Assembly (NCBI GenBank): GCA_964600235.1
Contig: CAZRIV010000003.1
Location: forward strand, 186,001 to 250,000
Source of the DNA: MWEI01 sp964600235
Lineage (GTDB): Bacteria; Desulfobacterota; Desulfomonilia; UBA1062
Length of the DNA: 64,000 bases
Direction: 5' to 3'
Below, one piece after another: positions 43,315 through 51,865 of this stretch. Made by a program: the position numbers and the translations under genes. Each line of letters begins with the position of its first letter. Position 1 is the first letter of the stretch. The notes under the pieces were generated by a model, which had not been told where the DNA came from, did no database searches, and worked only from the letters and a program-made list of their open reading frames with translations.

Positions 43315-43968
43315 GTGTTTTACCCCCTCGGACTTAAGTTTTGAAATACCCCTGCTGATCCGCACACCTAAGATGGAAAACTGCGAAGCGTGCGGGTATT
43401 CCTCCTCTTACAAACCCTTGGTGAATCCCACATGTTGCTGCGTGGGAAAAATACTATATGAGGCGAGCACCTTAGCTGTCAATGACAAATCCTCGGAACA
43501 AGGCGCATCGTCAATACGTGCCGGAAGACATGTAAGGAGAAGGTTCCCATGTTATTAACTCTGCGGAAGCCTCCCTCTTGATGAGTGGCGTTTCAAGAAA
43601 CAATGGACTTGGAGATTGTGATGATTCTGGTTTGGTACGTATATAGAGAACTTGTCACCATAAGAGTATGACTCATGGAACATTATCATCACTTTCTCAA
43701 AATTTTAGACCTTCGCATGACTTCCGAAGAGCGATCAAGCTCGATGAGAAAAACCTTACCCTCACAAATGATGCTTCCAGCCGGGACAAGCAAATTGCTT
43801 GTCCCGGCTGGAAGCATCATTTGTGAGGGCCAATTTTTTGGTGCTGTTCACCTATGGGTATGGAGTTGTGCGGCAGTCTCAATAATTTATAAGATTGAAC
43901 GGCCTCCGCGGTTATCAACGCTTGATATTTAGATATCAGGCCAGGAATTTTATCAAAGGAATCTCTAC
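43315..43968. other. 650-base intergenic region with palindromic repeat
   Basis: Lies upstream of livK and downstream of the cation transporter. The left 350 bases should hold the liv promoter, which I cannot place with confidence. The right part is occupied by the 175-nt palindromic repeat (43707-43881). No credible gene is present. Confidence 0.55.
43707..43881 (+). repeat. Palindromic dispersed repeat, copy A
   Basis: About 175 bases homologous to 57195-57370. The core is a 71-base perfect palindrome, arms 43759-43793 and 43795-43829 (35 bp, one central base). The left arm contains ATGATGCTTCCAGCCGGGAC. Flanks on both sides are also conserved between the copies (GAGAAAAACCTTACC before; TTTTTTGGTGC and TATGGGTATGGAG after). 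A short plus-strand frame runs through it (SEERSSSMRKTLP) and has a counterpart in copy B. Confidence 0.9.
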
Positions 43969-44643
43969 CTATGCCTGAAGAGGCTTATCTTTATGGCACT
44001 CTGAACATTTACACGTACCACCCCTGGCCTTTTCGAAAGCCTCACGTCCTTCATGAAAAGCAAAACCTGCAATCACAACAGCCCCTGCAGCATCCAAGCC
44101 GCCTATGCCGGTCATGGCAAAACCCGCACTGGCAAGCAACAGCACGACAGAGAGGTACAGGCAAGTTTTGGTACATGCCGCATCAGCTAGGATGGCTTGA
44201 GACTGTAGAGCCCTGCCCACTTTGACCTTGTAATGGATCAAGAGCCACATGGAAGCAATCGAAACCAGAGAAATGACAATGCCCCAGAAGGTTGTTTCGG
44301 GCTTATGTCCCTGGATCAGATTCAGGAGCCCCGTGATGATAAGCCCAGCTGCCAGGATATAAAATGCCGTGCCGGTAACTTTGAGTGCCCGTTGTTCGAA
44401 GACATCCGGGTTGCCATTTCCTACCTGCCTGATACGTCTGACCATGTGCCACACCCCGATACCTGAAATGACTTCCACAAATGAATCCAGACCGAAGCCG
44501 AAGAGCGCAAAGGTCTCGTCCGCCATGCCGAACCAGACAGAGACTAGCCCTTCCAGTACATTGTAGAAGATCGTGATCAGGGCTAGGATACTGGCGGTAT
44601 GATATAGTTTATTCCGAGTGTGGATCGTTATCATGTCGTCCAT
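43969..44643 (-). CDS. Short cation-efflux (CDF-like) membrane protein with Cys tail
   Basis: 224 residues, about six membrane segments. FALFGFGLDSFVEVISG corresponds to the metal-site helix of cation diffusion facilitators, and ILADAACTKTCLYLS to the second metal-site helix. The cytoplasmic C-terminal dimer domain (normally about 80 residues) is missing, replaced by a short tail CKCSECHKDK. Likely exports or senses a divalent metal. A metal-binding-looking exported protein is encoded next upstream on the same strand. Confidence 0.75.
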   Translation of the reverse strand: MDDMITIHTRNKLYHTASILALITIFYNVLEGLVSVWFGMADETFALFGFGLDSFVEVISGIGVWHMVRRIRQVGNGNPDVFEQRALKVTGTAFYILAAGLIITGLLNLIQGHKPETTFWGIVISLVSIASMWLLIHYKVKVGRALQSQAILADAACTKTCLYLSVVLLLASAGFAMTGIGGLDAAGAVVIAGFAFHEGREAFEKARGGTCKCSECHKDKPLQA

Positions 44644-44828
44644 TATAAACAGACTCTTTCATGGTTCCTTGATTTATAAAAACTCATCTTTGCTATCGCA
44701 GAAAGATGGTCGGGATGAAAAAGGCAGAGGTACAAGTTATTTACCTCTGCCTTCCATTAAATAATTCTCAGAAGTCTTTTCCATGGCTTAAGGCAGCACG
44801 TCCTCACATTGATATGGGTATGTCTTAT

Positions 44829-45284
44829 CTAGTAAACGGACTTCATCCACCCTGTCTGTTTATCAACCATGAGTTTATCCACGAGAGATCCTTCTTTGGT
44901 AACTATTTCCGCTTCAAAGTACTTCCCTTTGTCTGTGAATTTCCCGCTCTTGAGGTTTGGGTTCCCTGCCGTGGTTAGATGATTCTCGACCAGCACTTTT
45001 GCCTGATCCAAAGTGACGGGTTCTCCGGTGCGGTTGTAGCTGCGATAGCTGTTATCTGGTCCAGGCCCCATCATGCCACCCGGCCCCCAACCTCGAGGTC
45101 CATCCCAATCTCCACGATTCCACATCATTCCAGGCCCCATACCAGATTGACCGGCCCATGGGCAGAACCATCCACGTTCTTGAGTAGGTGGGGGTGAACT
45201 TTTATCCTGAGCTGAAACAAGCTGGTATGTGCCAAACGCCAAGGCAACCACGAGTACCAGACCTAACGTTCTTGTTATCTTCAT
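44829..45284 (-). CDS. Exported PepSY-like protein with Gly/Met/Trp-rich segment
   Basis: 151 residues. Signal peptide to about residue 25 (cleavage at VSA), then a Gly-, Met- and Trp-rich low-complexity stretch about 37-80 (GPGMMWNRGDWDGPRGWGPG), then a small C-terminal fold about 88-150 (VTLDQAKVLVENHLTTAGNP, FEAEIVTKEGSLVDKLMVD) like single PepSY or YpeB domains. Periplasmic. Met/Trp/His-rich stretches can bind copper; with the CDF-like neighbour a metal role is possible. AAAGGAGGG precedes the ATG. Confidence 0.65.
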   Translation of the reverse strand: MKITRTLGLVLVVALAFGTYQLVSAQDKSSPPPTQERGWFCPWAGQSGMGPGMMWNRGDWDGPRGWGPGGMMGPGPDNSYRSYNRTGEPVTLDQAKVLVENHLTTAGNPNLKSGKFTDKGKYFEAEIVTKEGSLVDKLMVDKQTGWMKSVY

Positions 45285-45612
45285 AATTCCCTCCTTTGTG
45301 AAGCTGAACAGTAAGTAGGACTCGTGAGTGAATAAATCAACTCCGTGTCCTATTATTTCAATAAGGCTCGAACTTCACGTCCACTTTATGTGGAGCCTGA
45401 ATGTGGATGTATAGATTTCGTGATAATCATCAAAACCTTGCCGATCCTGAAAATTACTTCAATAAGCAGCGGCTACAATTTCAGGATATCAACCCATGAT
45501 ATCGGTGATCACGAAAAATTCTTATCGTTAAGGGTAAGGTACAATCTGTACGTACGTGCTATACGATATTCTCCAGCTTGTTCCATATAAAGGGATCATG
45601 TCCGGATTAATG
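45285..45612. other. Hairpin-rich gene-free stretch
   Basis: Two nested inverted-repeat structures: 45364-45398 (AGGCT with AGCCT enclosing TCCAC-TTTAT-GTGGA) and 45416-45516 (TTTCGTGAT with ATCACGAAA enclosing TCCTGAAA with TTTCAGGA). An open frame at 45345-45590 has no family resemblance or ribosome-binding site. It could be a decayed repeat element or a structured RNA. Confidence 0.55.
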
Positions 45613-46536
45613 CTATTTTCTCCCAGCTCTGATGGCCTCCGGCGAAAGCGCATCATGCTCCCGCTCCCACTGGAGCAGGATTATGGCCCCAATCACGGAC
45701 AGTCCGCCTATCATCTGAAGGGGGGCCAGCGACTCTCCCAGGAGGAAGAACGCCATGAAGGCGGCAGCGATGGGCTCCAGGGTCGCGGTGATGATGGTGC
45801 GTGTTGAGCGGATATAATTGACCCCGACCAGATACAGACCGAAGGGGATGAGCGTTCCAAACACCACGATATACATGATGGATGTCCACTGCTGCACCGT
45901 ATAGGACTCGGACAGAATGAGCAGTGGCCTCTGCACGATATTCAGGCTCAGGGCAGAGAACAGCAGTGCATAGGTCAGCGACGTCCAGGGATTGTGCCTC
46001 TGCATTCCCTTTTCACCGAGCAGGGTTGTCGATGCAAAGGCAAGTGCCGAAAGAAGCGCCCATATGATGCCTTCCCTGTTCATGCTCAGGAGTTCGAGGC
46101 TATATCCGCCCACCACCAGGTAGCAGCCGGCTATGGAGAGAAAGAGAGCCGTAATCTTTTTTGCCGTAACCCGCTCGTGCCAGAATATCATGGAAAATAC
46201 AGCCACGATAACCGGGGCCAGGTACTGGACAAGTATGGCCGCAGCCACCTGGATTTTGCTGATGGCCAGGAAATAGGAGAGCTGCATGAGGGCCATGAAC
46301 ACGCTACCGAACAAGAGAAAGTAGCCGATGTCGCGTCTCTGTATATGGAGAAGGGACGGTTTCCAGAAAGCAAGGACCGATACCATGAGCAGGGAGGCAA
46401 GGCTCACCCTGGTCTGGACCAGGATAAAGGGCGACATGCCGGCATTGAACAGCGACTTGCCCGCGGTACCGCACGATGCCCACAATAATGCCGCAACAAT
46501 GACGCTGGAGTACCCCTTTGCCGCTATCGACTGCAT
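45613..46536 (-). CDS. EamA/DMT-family transporter
   Basis: 307 residues with ten membrane segments in two EamA repeats (AALLWASCGTAGKSLF and YLAPVIVAVFSMIFWHERVTAKK in the first; ALLSALAFASTTLLGEKG and TLEPIAAAFMAFFLLGESLAPLQ in the second). Drug/metabolite exporter family; substrate unknown. ATG 46536 lies eight bases after the acyl-CoA dehydrogenase stop, with GGGAGG in that gene's end serving as ribosome-binding site. A longer in-frame reading upstream is antisense noise over the dehydrogenase. Confidence 0.88.
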   Translation of the reverse strand: MQSIAAKGYSSVIVAALLWASCGTAGKSLFNAGMSPFILVQTRVSLASLLMVSVLAFWKPSLLHIQRRDIGYFLLFGSVFMALMQLSYFLAISKIQVAAAILVQYLAPVIVAVFSMIFWHERVTAKKITALFLSIAGCYLVVGGYSLELLSMNREGIIWALLSALAFASTTLLGEKGMQRHNPWTSLTYALLFSALSLNIVQRPLLILSESYTVQQWTSIMYIVVFGTLIPFGLYLVGVNYIRSTRTIITATLEPIAAAFMAFFLLGESLAPLQMIGGLSVIGAIILLQWEREHDALSPEAIRAGRK

Positions 46537-46544
46537 GTGTGTGC

Positions 46545-47669
46545 TCACAGCTGGGAGGCAATGACCATTCTCTGGACATTGGCCGTGCCGTCGATTGCCT
46601 TCATGAGCCGGGCGTCGTGATAGATCCGACAGATCTCGCTGCCCGCTGTGATGGTCCGGTGCCCGAGCATTTCCATGCCGAAGGATGCAATGTCGAAGAG
46701 CACCTCGGAGGCGCAGAGCTTGGCCATGGATGCCTCCATGGTGAAGGGTTTGCCCGCATCGATGCGCATGAGGGCATCCCGGGTGACAAGGCGCGCCGCA
46801 TGAAGGCGTGTCGCAAGGTCTGCCAGGGTGAAGTTCACGGCCTGGAATGCGCTCAGGGGTTTCTTGAACTGCACGCGCTCCTTGGAATAGCGCACAACCA
46901 GATCGAGGGCACAGGCGGCCTCTCCCACGCAACAGGATGCCACCAGCGGCCTGCCCTTGTCCAGGGTCTCCATGAACAAGAGGTACCCGCTGCCCATCTC
47001 TCCCAGGAGGCATTCCTGAGGGATGCGCACATCCTCAAAGGCGACGCTCCCCATCACAGCGCTTGCAAACCCCGAGGTATCGTACGGCTCGCTTACGGTT
47101 ATACCCGGCAGGTCTGCCTTGATGACAAAGGCATTCAGGGCGCTGCGGCCCGATCCTGTGGGGTATGCCGCGAAGACGATGAAGAATCGGGCAATGGCAT
47201 GGTTGATCACAATGGTCTTGGTGCCGGTAAGCCTGAACCCCTTGCCCTGTCTGTGTACGGCAGTGGTTATGGAGGTGATGTCCGAGCCTGCGGCCTCTTC
47301 TGTCAGACAGAACCCTGCCGGGGCATGTTTTTGGGCAATGTCCCTGAGGCACTGTTCGTGAAAAGGGTTCTGGCAGGCGCTCTCGATCATGGATGCGCAA
47401 TGTACCGAGGTCAACGGGCCGTGGAGCATGCCCGGTATCTCGGAGCTCAGGGTCTCATAGGCGATTCCCGCACTCAGATGATCGAGTCCTTTGCCACCGT
47501 ATTGTCTGGGTATCAGCAGGGCGTGATATCCCTTTCGCGCAAAGGCGGCAAGGAGCCTGCGGGCCTGTTCGACCTTGCCTGAACCTCCGGGAAGTTTGTC
47601 CCGCAAGCCTTTTGCAAAGTCTTTTGCCTGTTCAATCAATGCGTGCTGTTTTGAGCTGAGATCACCCAT
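46545..47669 (-). CDS. Acyl-CoA dehydrogenase family protein
   Basis: 374 residues from MGDLSSKQ at 47669. Family landmarks: GFCLTEEAAGSDITSI, LTGTKTIVINHAIARFF, barrel CLLGEMGSGYLLFMETLDKGRP, and the C-terminal EMLGHRTITAGSEICRIYHDARLMKAIDGTANVQRMVIA. It lies between an XRE regulator (8-base overlap) and a DMT exporter, an arrangement suggesting a biosynthetic or detoxifying role rather than core beta-oxidation. Would use the window's ETF or another. Confidence 0.88.
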   Translation of the reverse strand: MGDLSSKQHALIEQAKDFAKGLRDKLPGGSGKVEQARRLLAAFARKGYHALLIPRQYGGKGLDHLSAGIAYETLSSEIPGMLHGPLTSVHCASMIESACQNPFHEQCLRDIAQKHAPAGFCLTEEAAGSDITSITTAVHRQGKGFRLTGTKTIVINHAIARFFIVFAAYPTGSGRSALNAFVIKADLPGITVSEPYDTSGFASAVMGSVAFEDVRIPQECLLGEMGSGYLLFMETLDKGRPLVASCCVGEAACALDLVVRYSKERVQFKKPLSAFQAVNFTLADLATRLHAARLVTRDALMRIDAGKPFTMEASMAKLCASEVLFDIASFGMEMLGHRTITAGSEICRIYHDARLMKAIDGTANVQRMVIASQL

Positions 47670-48009
47670 GGGTTTTTCTCCAAGCGATAAAGTCGAGGTA
47701 TTCACAAAGGGCACGAAGCTCCTCAGGGCTCATGGTCTTCATTCTCGAAACGATCCGGTCATGAAGAGAAGTCCCACCGTTTGCGGCACCCTGAATGGAG
47801 GTGGTACCGGACCCGATGAAATATTCCAGGTCCTTACCAAGAATTTTTGCGATACTTTCGATCTGATGATGGTAAAGCCGGCGTTTCCCCAGTTCATAGT
47901 TCGACAAAGCCGCCTGGGTGATGCCCAGGGCCAATGAGAGCTCCACCTGGGTGAGACCCTTCTCCTCCCGGGCCTGCTGAATCTTCCTGCCGATCTCCTT
48001 GAATCCCAT
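47662..48009 (-). CDS. XRE-family helix-turn-helix regulator
   Basis: 115 residues with a clean lambda-Cro-type HTH at about 8-62 (IGRKIQQAREEKGLTQVELSLALGITQAALSNYELGKRRL) and a short C-terminal part without a recognised sensor. Its stop codon overlaps the acyl-CoA dehydrogenase start (ATGGGTGA), so the three genes 48009-45613 form an operon that this protein may repress. Confidence 0.9.
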   Translation of the reverse strand: MGFKEIGRKIQQAREEKGLTQVELSLALGITQAALSNYELGKRRLYHHQIESIAKILGKDLEYFIGSGTTSIQGAANGGTSLHDRIVSRMKTMSPEELRALCEYLDFIAWRKTHG

Positions 48010-48290
48010 AGCCGTCTCCTGAGGGTATTATCCATGTAGGTTTTCCTCCGGAAAAAATGCAAGCCAAATTTATAACGGCATCCGGCATATGAATGTCCCC
48101 ATGGCCGCTGCAGGAGATATACTGATCAATGCCTTGCGCCCCGTTATGGGGGCAACCCCACCGATTTCGAGCAAGTATACAAAGGCGTTTTTAATGGAAC
48201 CACGGCCTCTTGCATAGGGAAAAAGGCGGATTATATTGAGTAAGGGCATGGTTGTATAACCTGAACGGACAATACACAGGGGGTGCTGAA

Positions 48291-48461
48291 ATGGCGAGAT
48301 ATATCCTCGAGGATGACAAATACAGCAAAGGGCCCGTGGTTTTTGACTCGTACAAACACATGGTCGAAAAAGTGCGGGAGGTGTGCAAGAAAAAGGGTAA
48401 AGAATTCAACGAGAAGGATGAGAAGACGCTGAAATACAAGATGGAAACGCTGCTCGAATAG
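48291..48461 (+). CDS. Hypothetical 56-residue protein
   Basis: ATG 48291 with a G-rich AGGGGGTG stretch six bases upstream. The product (MARYILEDDKYSKGPVVFDS then a Lys/Glu-rich helix) is highly charged and soluble. No family recognised. Balanced codon use and a fair ribosome-binding site favour a real gene. Confidence 0.5.
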   Translation: MARYILEDDKYSKGPVVFDSYKHMVEKVREVCKKKGKEFNEKDEKTLKYKMETLLE

Positions 48462-48719
48462 AAACACTTTCGCCCCATTGGCCCAAGAATTGATCAAGAA
48501 ACAGAGGCAGGCACCCAAGATTCCATGGTCAACGATGCCGACGGAGCAATGCCCGCCGAAGCGCCCCTCTGTCGGAAACCCTGTCCATAGTTCTTTGAAA
48601 AATCCAGCACATCTCAAGTGCTTTAATTCATGCAACGATCTTCCTACCGGAATTCACCATAAAGGTTTATAATCGAACCTCAGACAAACACATATCCCCT
48701 TTAAGAAAGGAGCTTCATC

Positions 48720-49436
48720 GTGGAGAAAACAGTCTTGTTCGAAGTCGAAGGCCAGGTGGCCCTGATCACCCTGAACCGCCCGGAAAGGCACAACTCCATC
48801 TGCCAGGATCTGCTGATAAATCTCTACAACTCCATCGATGAAGTGGCCGGCAACGGCGATATAAAGGTCGCCATACTGACTGGAAACGGCAAGTCGTTCT
48901 GCTCGGGGATAGACCTGGGAGTCATCGGGAAGGACAATCTCCTTGATCCCCGGGGAGACGGCAAAGACATGCCCGATGTCTTTGCTGCCTGCAGCAAGCC
49001 CATCATCGGCGCCATCAACGGCAATGCCATCACCGGGGGGTTCGAGCTGGCCATGCAGTGCGACTTTCTCATCGCCTCGGACAACGCCAAGTTCACGGAT
49101 TCCCACGCAAAAGTCGGCATCCACCCGGGCTGGGGCATGACCCAGCTCCTCCAGCGCTGCGTGGGCCAGAGAATGGCAAAACAGCTCTCGTTCACATGCA
49201 AACCCCTTCTCGCAAAAGATGCACTCCTGTGGGGGCTCGTCAATGAGGTGGTTCCCCCGGCTGACCTTCTGCCCAGGGCCAAGCAGGTCGCCCAGGACAT
49301 GTGCGCGGTCAATTATGACATCCTGATGCAGATCAAGGCATTGATCGAGACGCAGAATGAAATGTCCTTTGAAAAGGCCTTCAAGAAAGAGCGAAAAGGC
49401 TTCCAGGACTTCATCAAAAAGGCGAACCTGTTTTAG
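48720..49436 (+). CDS. Enoyl-CoA hydratase/isomerase family protein
   Basis: 238-residue crotonase. Motifs: LITLNRPERHNSI, SFCSGIDLGVIG oxyanion-hole strand, GAINGNAITGGFELAMQCDFLIAS and HAKVGIHPGWGMTQLL, where the catalytic Glu position of hydratases is not obvious (HPGWG), so another crotonase reaction is possible. GTG start with AAAGGAG nine bases upstream. Two small genes follow. Confidence 0.88.
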   Translation: MEKTVLFEVEGQVALITLNRPERHNSICQDLLINLYNSIDEVAGNGDIKVAILTGNGKSFCSGIDLGVIGKDNLLDPRGDGKDMPDVFAACSKPIIGAINGNAITGGFELAMQCDFLIASDNAKFTDSHAKVGIHPGWGMTQLLQRCVGQRMAKQLSFTCKPLLAKDALLWGLVNEVVPPADLLPRAKQVAQDMCAVNYDILMQIKALIETQNEMSFEKAFKKERKGFQDFIKKANLF

Positions 49437-49469
49437 GAAAGGGACAGATGATCTAAGACCGGGGGCAGT

Positions 49470-49805
49470 ATGTACGCACGTGAATGGAAATGCAGGTGCC
49501 CTTTACAGCATGAATGCGGTTTCCTCGAGTATCTTCATGATACGGGCATCAGGGAGACCAGTTCAAAGCACGGGTTCATGGGTGTGCAGGTCTTCACCAG
49601 GGAACTTGAGGGTGAAAAGGAAATCACGTTTATCACCTATTGGGACACCCTTGAGTCCATAAAGGCCTTCTCAGGGGAGGACATCCACGCTGCAAGGCTC
49701 TATCCAGAGGATTCGCGCTTTGAAATTACACCCGATACCCATGTGAGGCATTATGCTGTCCTGGAGCATCAGTTCATCAATGACAGTGATGCTCTAACAA
49801 CCTGA
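49470..49805 (+). CDS. Antibiotic-biosynthesis-monooxygenase-like small protein
   Basis: 111 residues with a dimeric alpha-beta-barrel pattern: GFMGVQVFTRELEGEKEITFITYWDTLESIKAFSGEDIHAA resembles ABM-type domains found in haem-degrading and quinone-modifying enzymes. The N-terminus has CRCPLQHEC, unusual for the family. It directly precedes the cupin gene. Could be a degradative monooxygenase or just a ligand-binding barrel; an oxygenase is odd in an anaerobe. Confidence 0.65.
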   Translation: MYAREWKCRCPLQHECGFLEYLHDTGIRETSSKHGFMGVQVFTRELEGEKEITFITYWDTLESIKAFSGEDIHAARLYPEDSRFEITPDTHVRHYAVLEHQFINDSDALTT

Positions 49806-49826
49806 ATGAAGGGAGAAAACGGCCCC

Positions 49827-50162
49827 ATGTTTTCCAAGAGAACCAGCAGCGGTTATAAGCAGGCCCTAAAGGGTATCAGGATGAAAACCCTGGTCTTCGG
49901 CGACAAGACCCTTTTCACGGAATTCCTGCTGGACAAGGGGAGCGTCCTGCCCATGCATGCACATCCCCATGAGCAGACAGGGTACCTCCTTTCCGGCCGG
50001 ATCAGGCTCTCCATAGGGGATGAGATGTTCGAGGCGCAGGCGGGCGACAGCTGGTGTATTCCGGGTAATGCCATGCATGGCGCTGAGATCCTTCAGGACT
50101 CTGTTGCCATAGAGGTCTTTTCCCCGGTGCGGGAAGATTACCTGCCCCAGGGCACTGGCTGA
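49827..50162 (+). CDS. Small cupin-domain protein
   Basis: 111 residues. Cupin motif 1 LPMHAHPHEQTGYLLSGRIRL gives His-x-His-x3-Glu metal ligands and motif 2 PGNAMHGAEIL gives the last His. Function not assignable. I prefer ATG 49827 (AAGGGAG upstream); ATG 49806 abuts the previous stop but has no ribosome-binding site. Probably co-transcribed with the ABM-like gene. Confidence 0.8.
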   Translation: MFSKRTSSGYKQALKGIRMKTLVFGDKTLFTEFLLDKGSVLPMHAHPHEQTGYLLSGRIRLSIGDEMFEAQAGDSWCIPGNAMHGAEILQDSVAIEVFSPVREDYLPQGTG

Positions 50163-50476
50163 AAAGAGACCTGCCCCTTTAACCAGCAGGGCTTGTCCAT
50201 GGATCATCAAAAAAATAGTTCTTCACACTAAAGCGTGCCTGGACCTTGGATGGCATGGAATTACGCGGCTTTTAGTATTTCAAGGCGCAATGTTCCAGAC
50301 GAAAGGGTCGACCCGTTCAAATCATGCATCTCGCCCATTATCCTCGATATTCACCGCACATGGGCGAGATGTATGATTTGAACGGGCTGGCCATCCGGCC
50401 GGATCCGAGTTTTTCCGGAGCATTATCGAGTGATGAACCGCAATTTATTACTCTGGCATAGGATATGGGAAAGCCC
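50163..50476. other. Convergent intergenic region with long hairpin
   Basis: Between the cupin gene and the end of the sigma54 regulator. Holds the long hairpin at 50312-50386; no gene seen. Confidence 0.6.
50312..50386. repeat. Long hairpin, family 1 copy B
   Basis: Arms 50312-50338 and 50360-50386 pair over 27 bp with one G-U; loop of 21 bases. Outer ends CCCGTTCAA and TTGAACGGG are identical to those at 24021-24090, and the inner arms are similar (CATGCATCTCGCCCA versus CAGGCCGTCTCCA). Confidence 0.85.
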
Positions 50477-51865
50477 CTACATCACTTTTTTCTTCCGGTA
50501 GCGGAAGGTGTGGTGATTCATGTGAAGGAGTCTGGCTGCCTGGCTTTCATTGCCGCCTGCCATCTTCAGGGCCTCCTCGATATAGAGTCTCTCAAATCCC
50601 TTTTGGATTTCCTCAAAATCTATTCCTTCATTCGGGATAACGGGGTGTCCGGTTGGTGGAGCAGTCTTCCCGTGCACCCCTGAACCCTTGTCAGGGGAGG
50701 TCTCGGCAAGGCCCATGTCCTTGAGTGTCAAAGCCGGTCCCTTCCCGATGAGTACACCTCGCTCGATCAGGTTCTTCAGTTCCCTGACGTTTCCCGTCCA
50801 CCGGTGCCCCTTGAGGGCCTCCTGGGCTTCAGGGGAGATGAATGAAAACTCCTTGCCGAATTTCCTGCTGAAACTAACGAGGAAGGTGTTTGCCAGGGGG
50901 ATAATATCCTGTGTTCTCTCGTTCAAGGAAGGGACGTTCACGGTTATGACCCCCAGCCTGAAGAACAGATCCCTCCTGAACAGGCCATGGTCCATCATAG
51001 TGTTCAGATCCTTGTTCGTTGCCGAGACGACCCGGGTACAAAGCGTACGTTTCTGCGTGGAGCCCACCCGGTAGAATTCCGAGTTTTCCAGGAAGCGCAG
51101 CAGCTTTGCCTGGGCCTCCTGGCTCAAATCACCCACCTCGTCGAGAAAAAGGGTTCCCCCGGCGGCGTCCTCGATAAGTCCTCTCTTTCCGGCAGAGCCG
51201 GCGCCGCTGAAGGCACCCTTTTCATACCCGAAGAGCTCGCTCTCAATGAGGTCTTTGGGGATGGCCGCGCAATTGACGGTAACAAAGGGCCCCTTGAAGT
51301 TGGGGCTTCGGTAGTGGATGGCACTGGCTATGAGCTCCTTGCCGGTACCGGTCTCGCCGAGGATGAGGATGGGTGTATCAGGGCTTTTTGCCACCATGGT
51401 GATGAGCTCCATGACATCCCTGATCTCTTCACTCTCGGCAATGAAGAGGGGATGGCTGTCCTCAAGGTATTTTTCCTGGAGGAGCTTCACCTCCTTCCTG
51501 AGGCGTATGGATTCCAGGGCATTGCGGATTGTCATTTCCAGGCCATCCATGATGATGGGCTTCACGATATAATCATAGGCCCCGAGCTTCATGGCCGATA
51601 TGACGGTATTGATGTCCTCGTAGGCGGTGATCATGATGACCGGGATCTCGGGCTGCATCTCCTTGATCCTGCGAAGAGCCTCTATGCCGCTCATTCCCGG
51701 CAGACCGATATCGAGCAGTATCAGATCAGGGGGGCCTGCCTTTATGATATCAAGGGCGTCTTCGGCCGTGGCAAAGGCCCTGATATCGTAGAGTGTATCC
51801 AGTGCTATGGCAATACCCTCCCGGATGGATTCTTCGTCATCAATGAGCCCGATGGAAAACCTCAT
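50477..51865 (-). CDS. NtrC-family sigma54 response regulator
   Basis: 462 residues: receiver about 1-120 with phospho-acceptor Asp52 in LILLDIGLPG; AAA+ domain about 140-375 with Walker A GETGTGKE, the sigma54-contacting loop as GAFSGA (Ser in place of the common Thr), and Walker B GGTLFLDEVGDL; C-terminal FIS-type helix-turn-helix (EALKMAGGNESQAARLLHMNHHTFRYR). It overlaps the cognate kinase gene by four bases. A sigma54-like promoter before the divergent stress protein is a candidate target. Confidence 0.95.
   Translation of the reverse strand: MRFSIGLIDDEESIREGIAIALDTLYDIRAFATAEDALDIIKAGPPDLILLDIGLPGMSGIEALRRIKEMQPEIPVIMITAYEDINTVISAMKLGAYDYIVKPIIMDGLEMTIRNALESIRLRKEVKLLQEKYLEDSHPLFIAESEEIRDVMELITMVAKSPDTPILILGETGTGKELIASAIHYRSPNFKGPFVTVNCAAIPKDLIESELFGYEKGAFSGAGSAGKRGLIEDAAGGTLFLDEVGDLSQEAQAKLLRFLENSEFYRVGSTQKRTLCTRVVSATNKDLNTMMDHGLFRRDLFFRLGVITVNVPSLNERTQDIIPLANTFLVSFSRKFGKEFSFISPEAQEALKGHRWTGNVRELKNLIERGVLIGKGPALTLKDMGLAETSPDKGSGVHGKTAPPTGHPVIPNEGIDFEEIQKGFERLYIEEALKMAGGNESQAARLLHMNHHTFRYRKKKVM

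Noticed and set aside
46537..47013. N-terminal extension of the EamA transporter frame
   Set aside because: The first 159 codons overlap the acyl-CoA dehydrogenase in another frame and are not membrane-like; the ATG at 46536 starts the first membrane segment.
48478..48672. 64-codon plus-strand frame before the enoyl-CoA hydratase
   Set aside because: Low-complexity translation rich in Pro and Cys, no ribosome-binding site, ends just before the real gene's leader.
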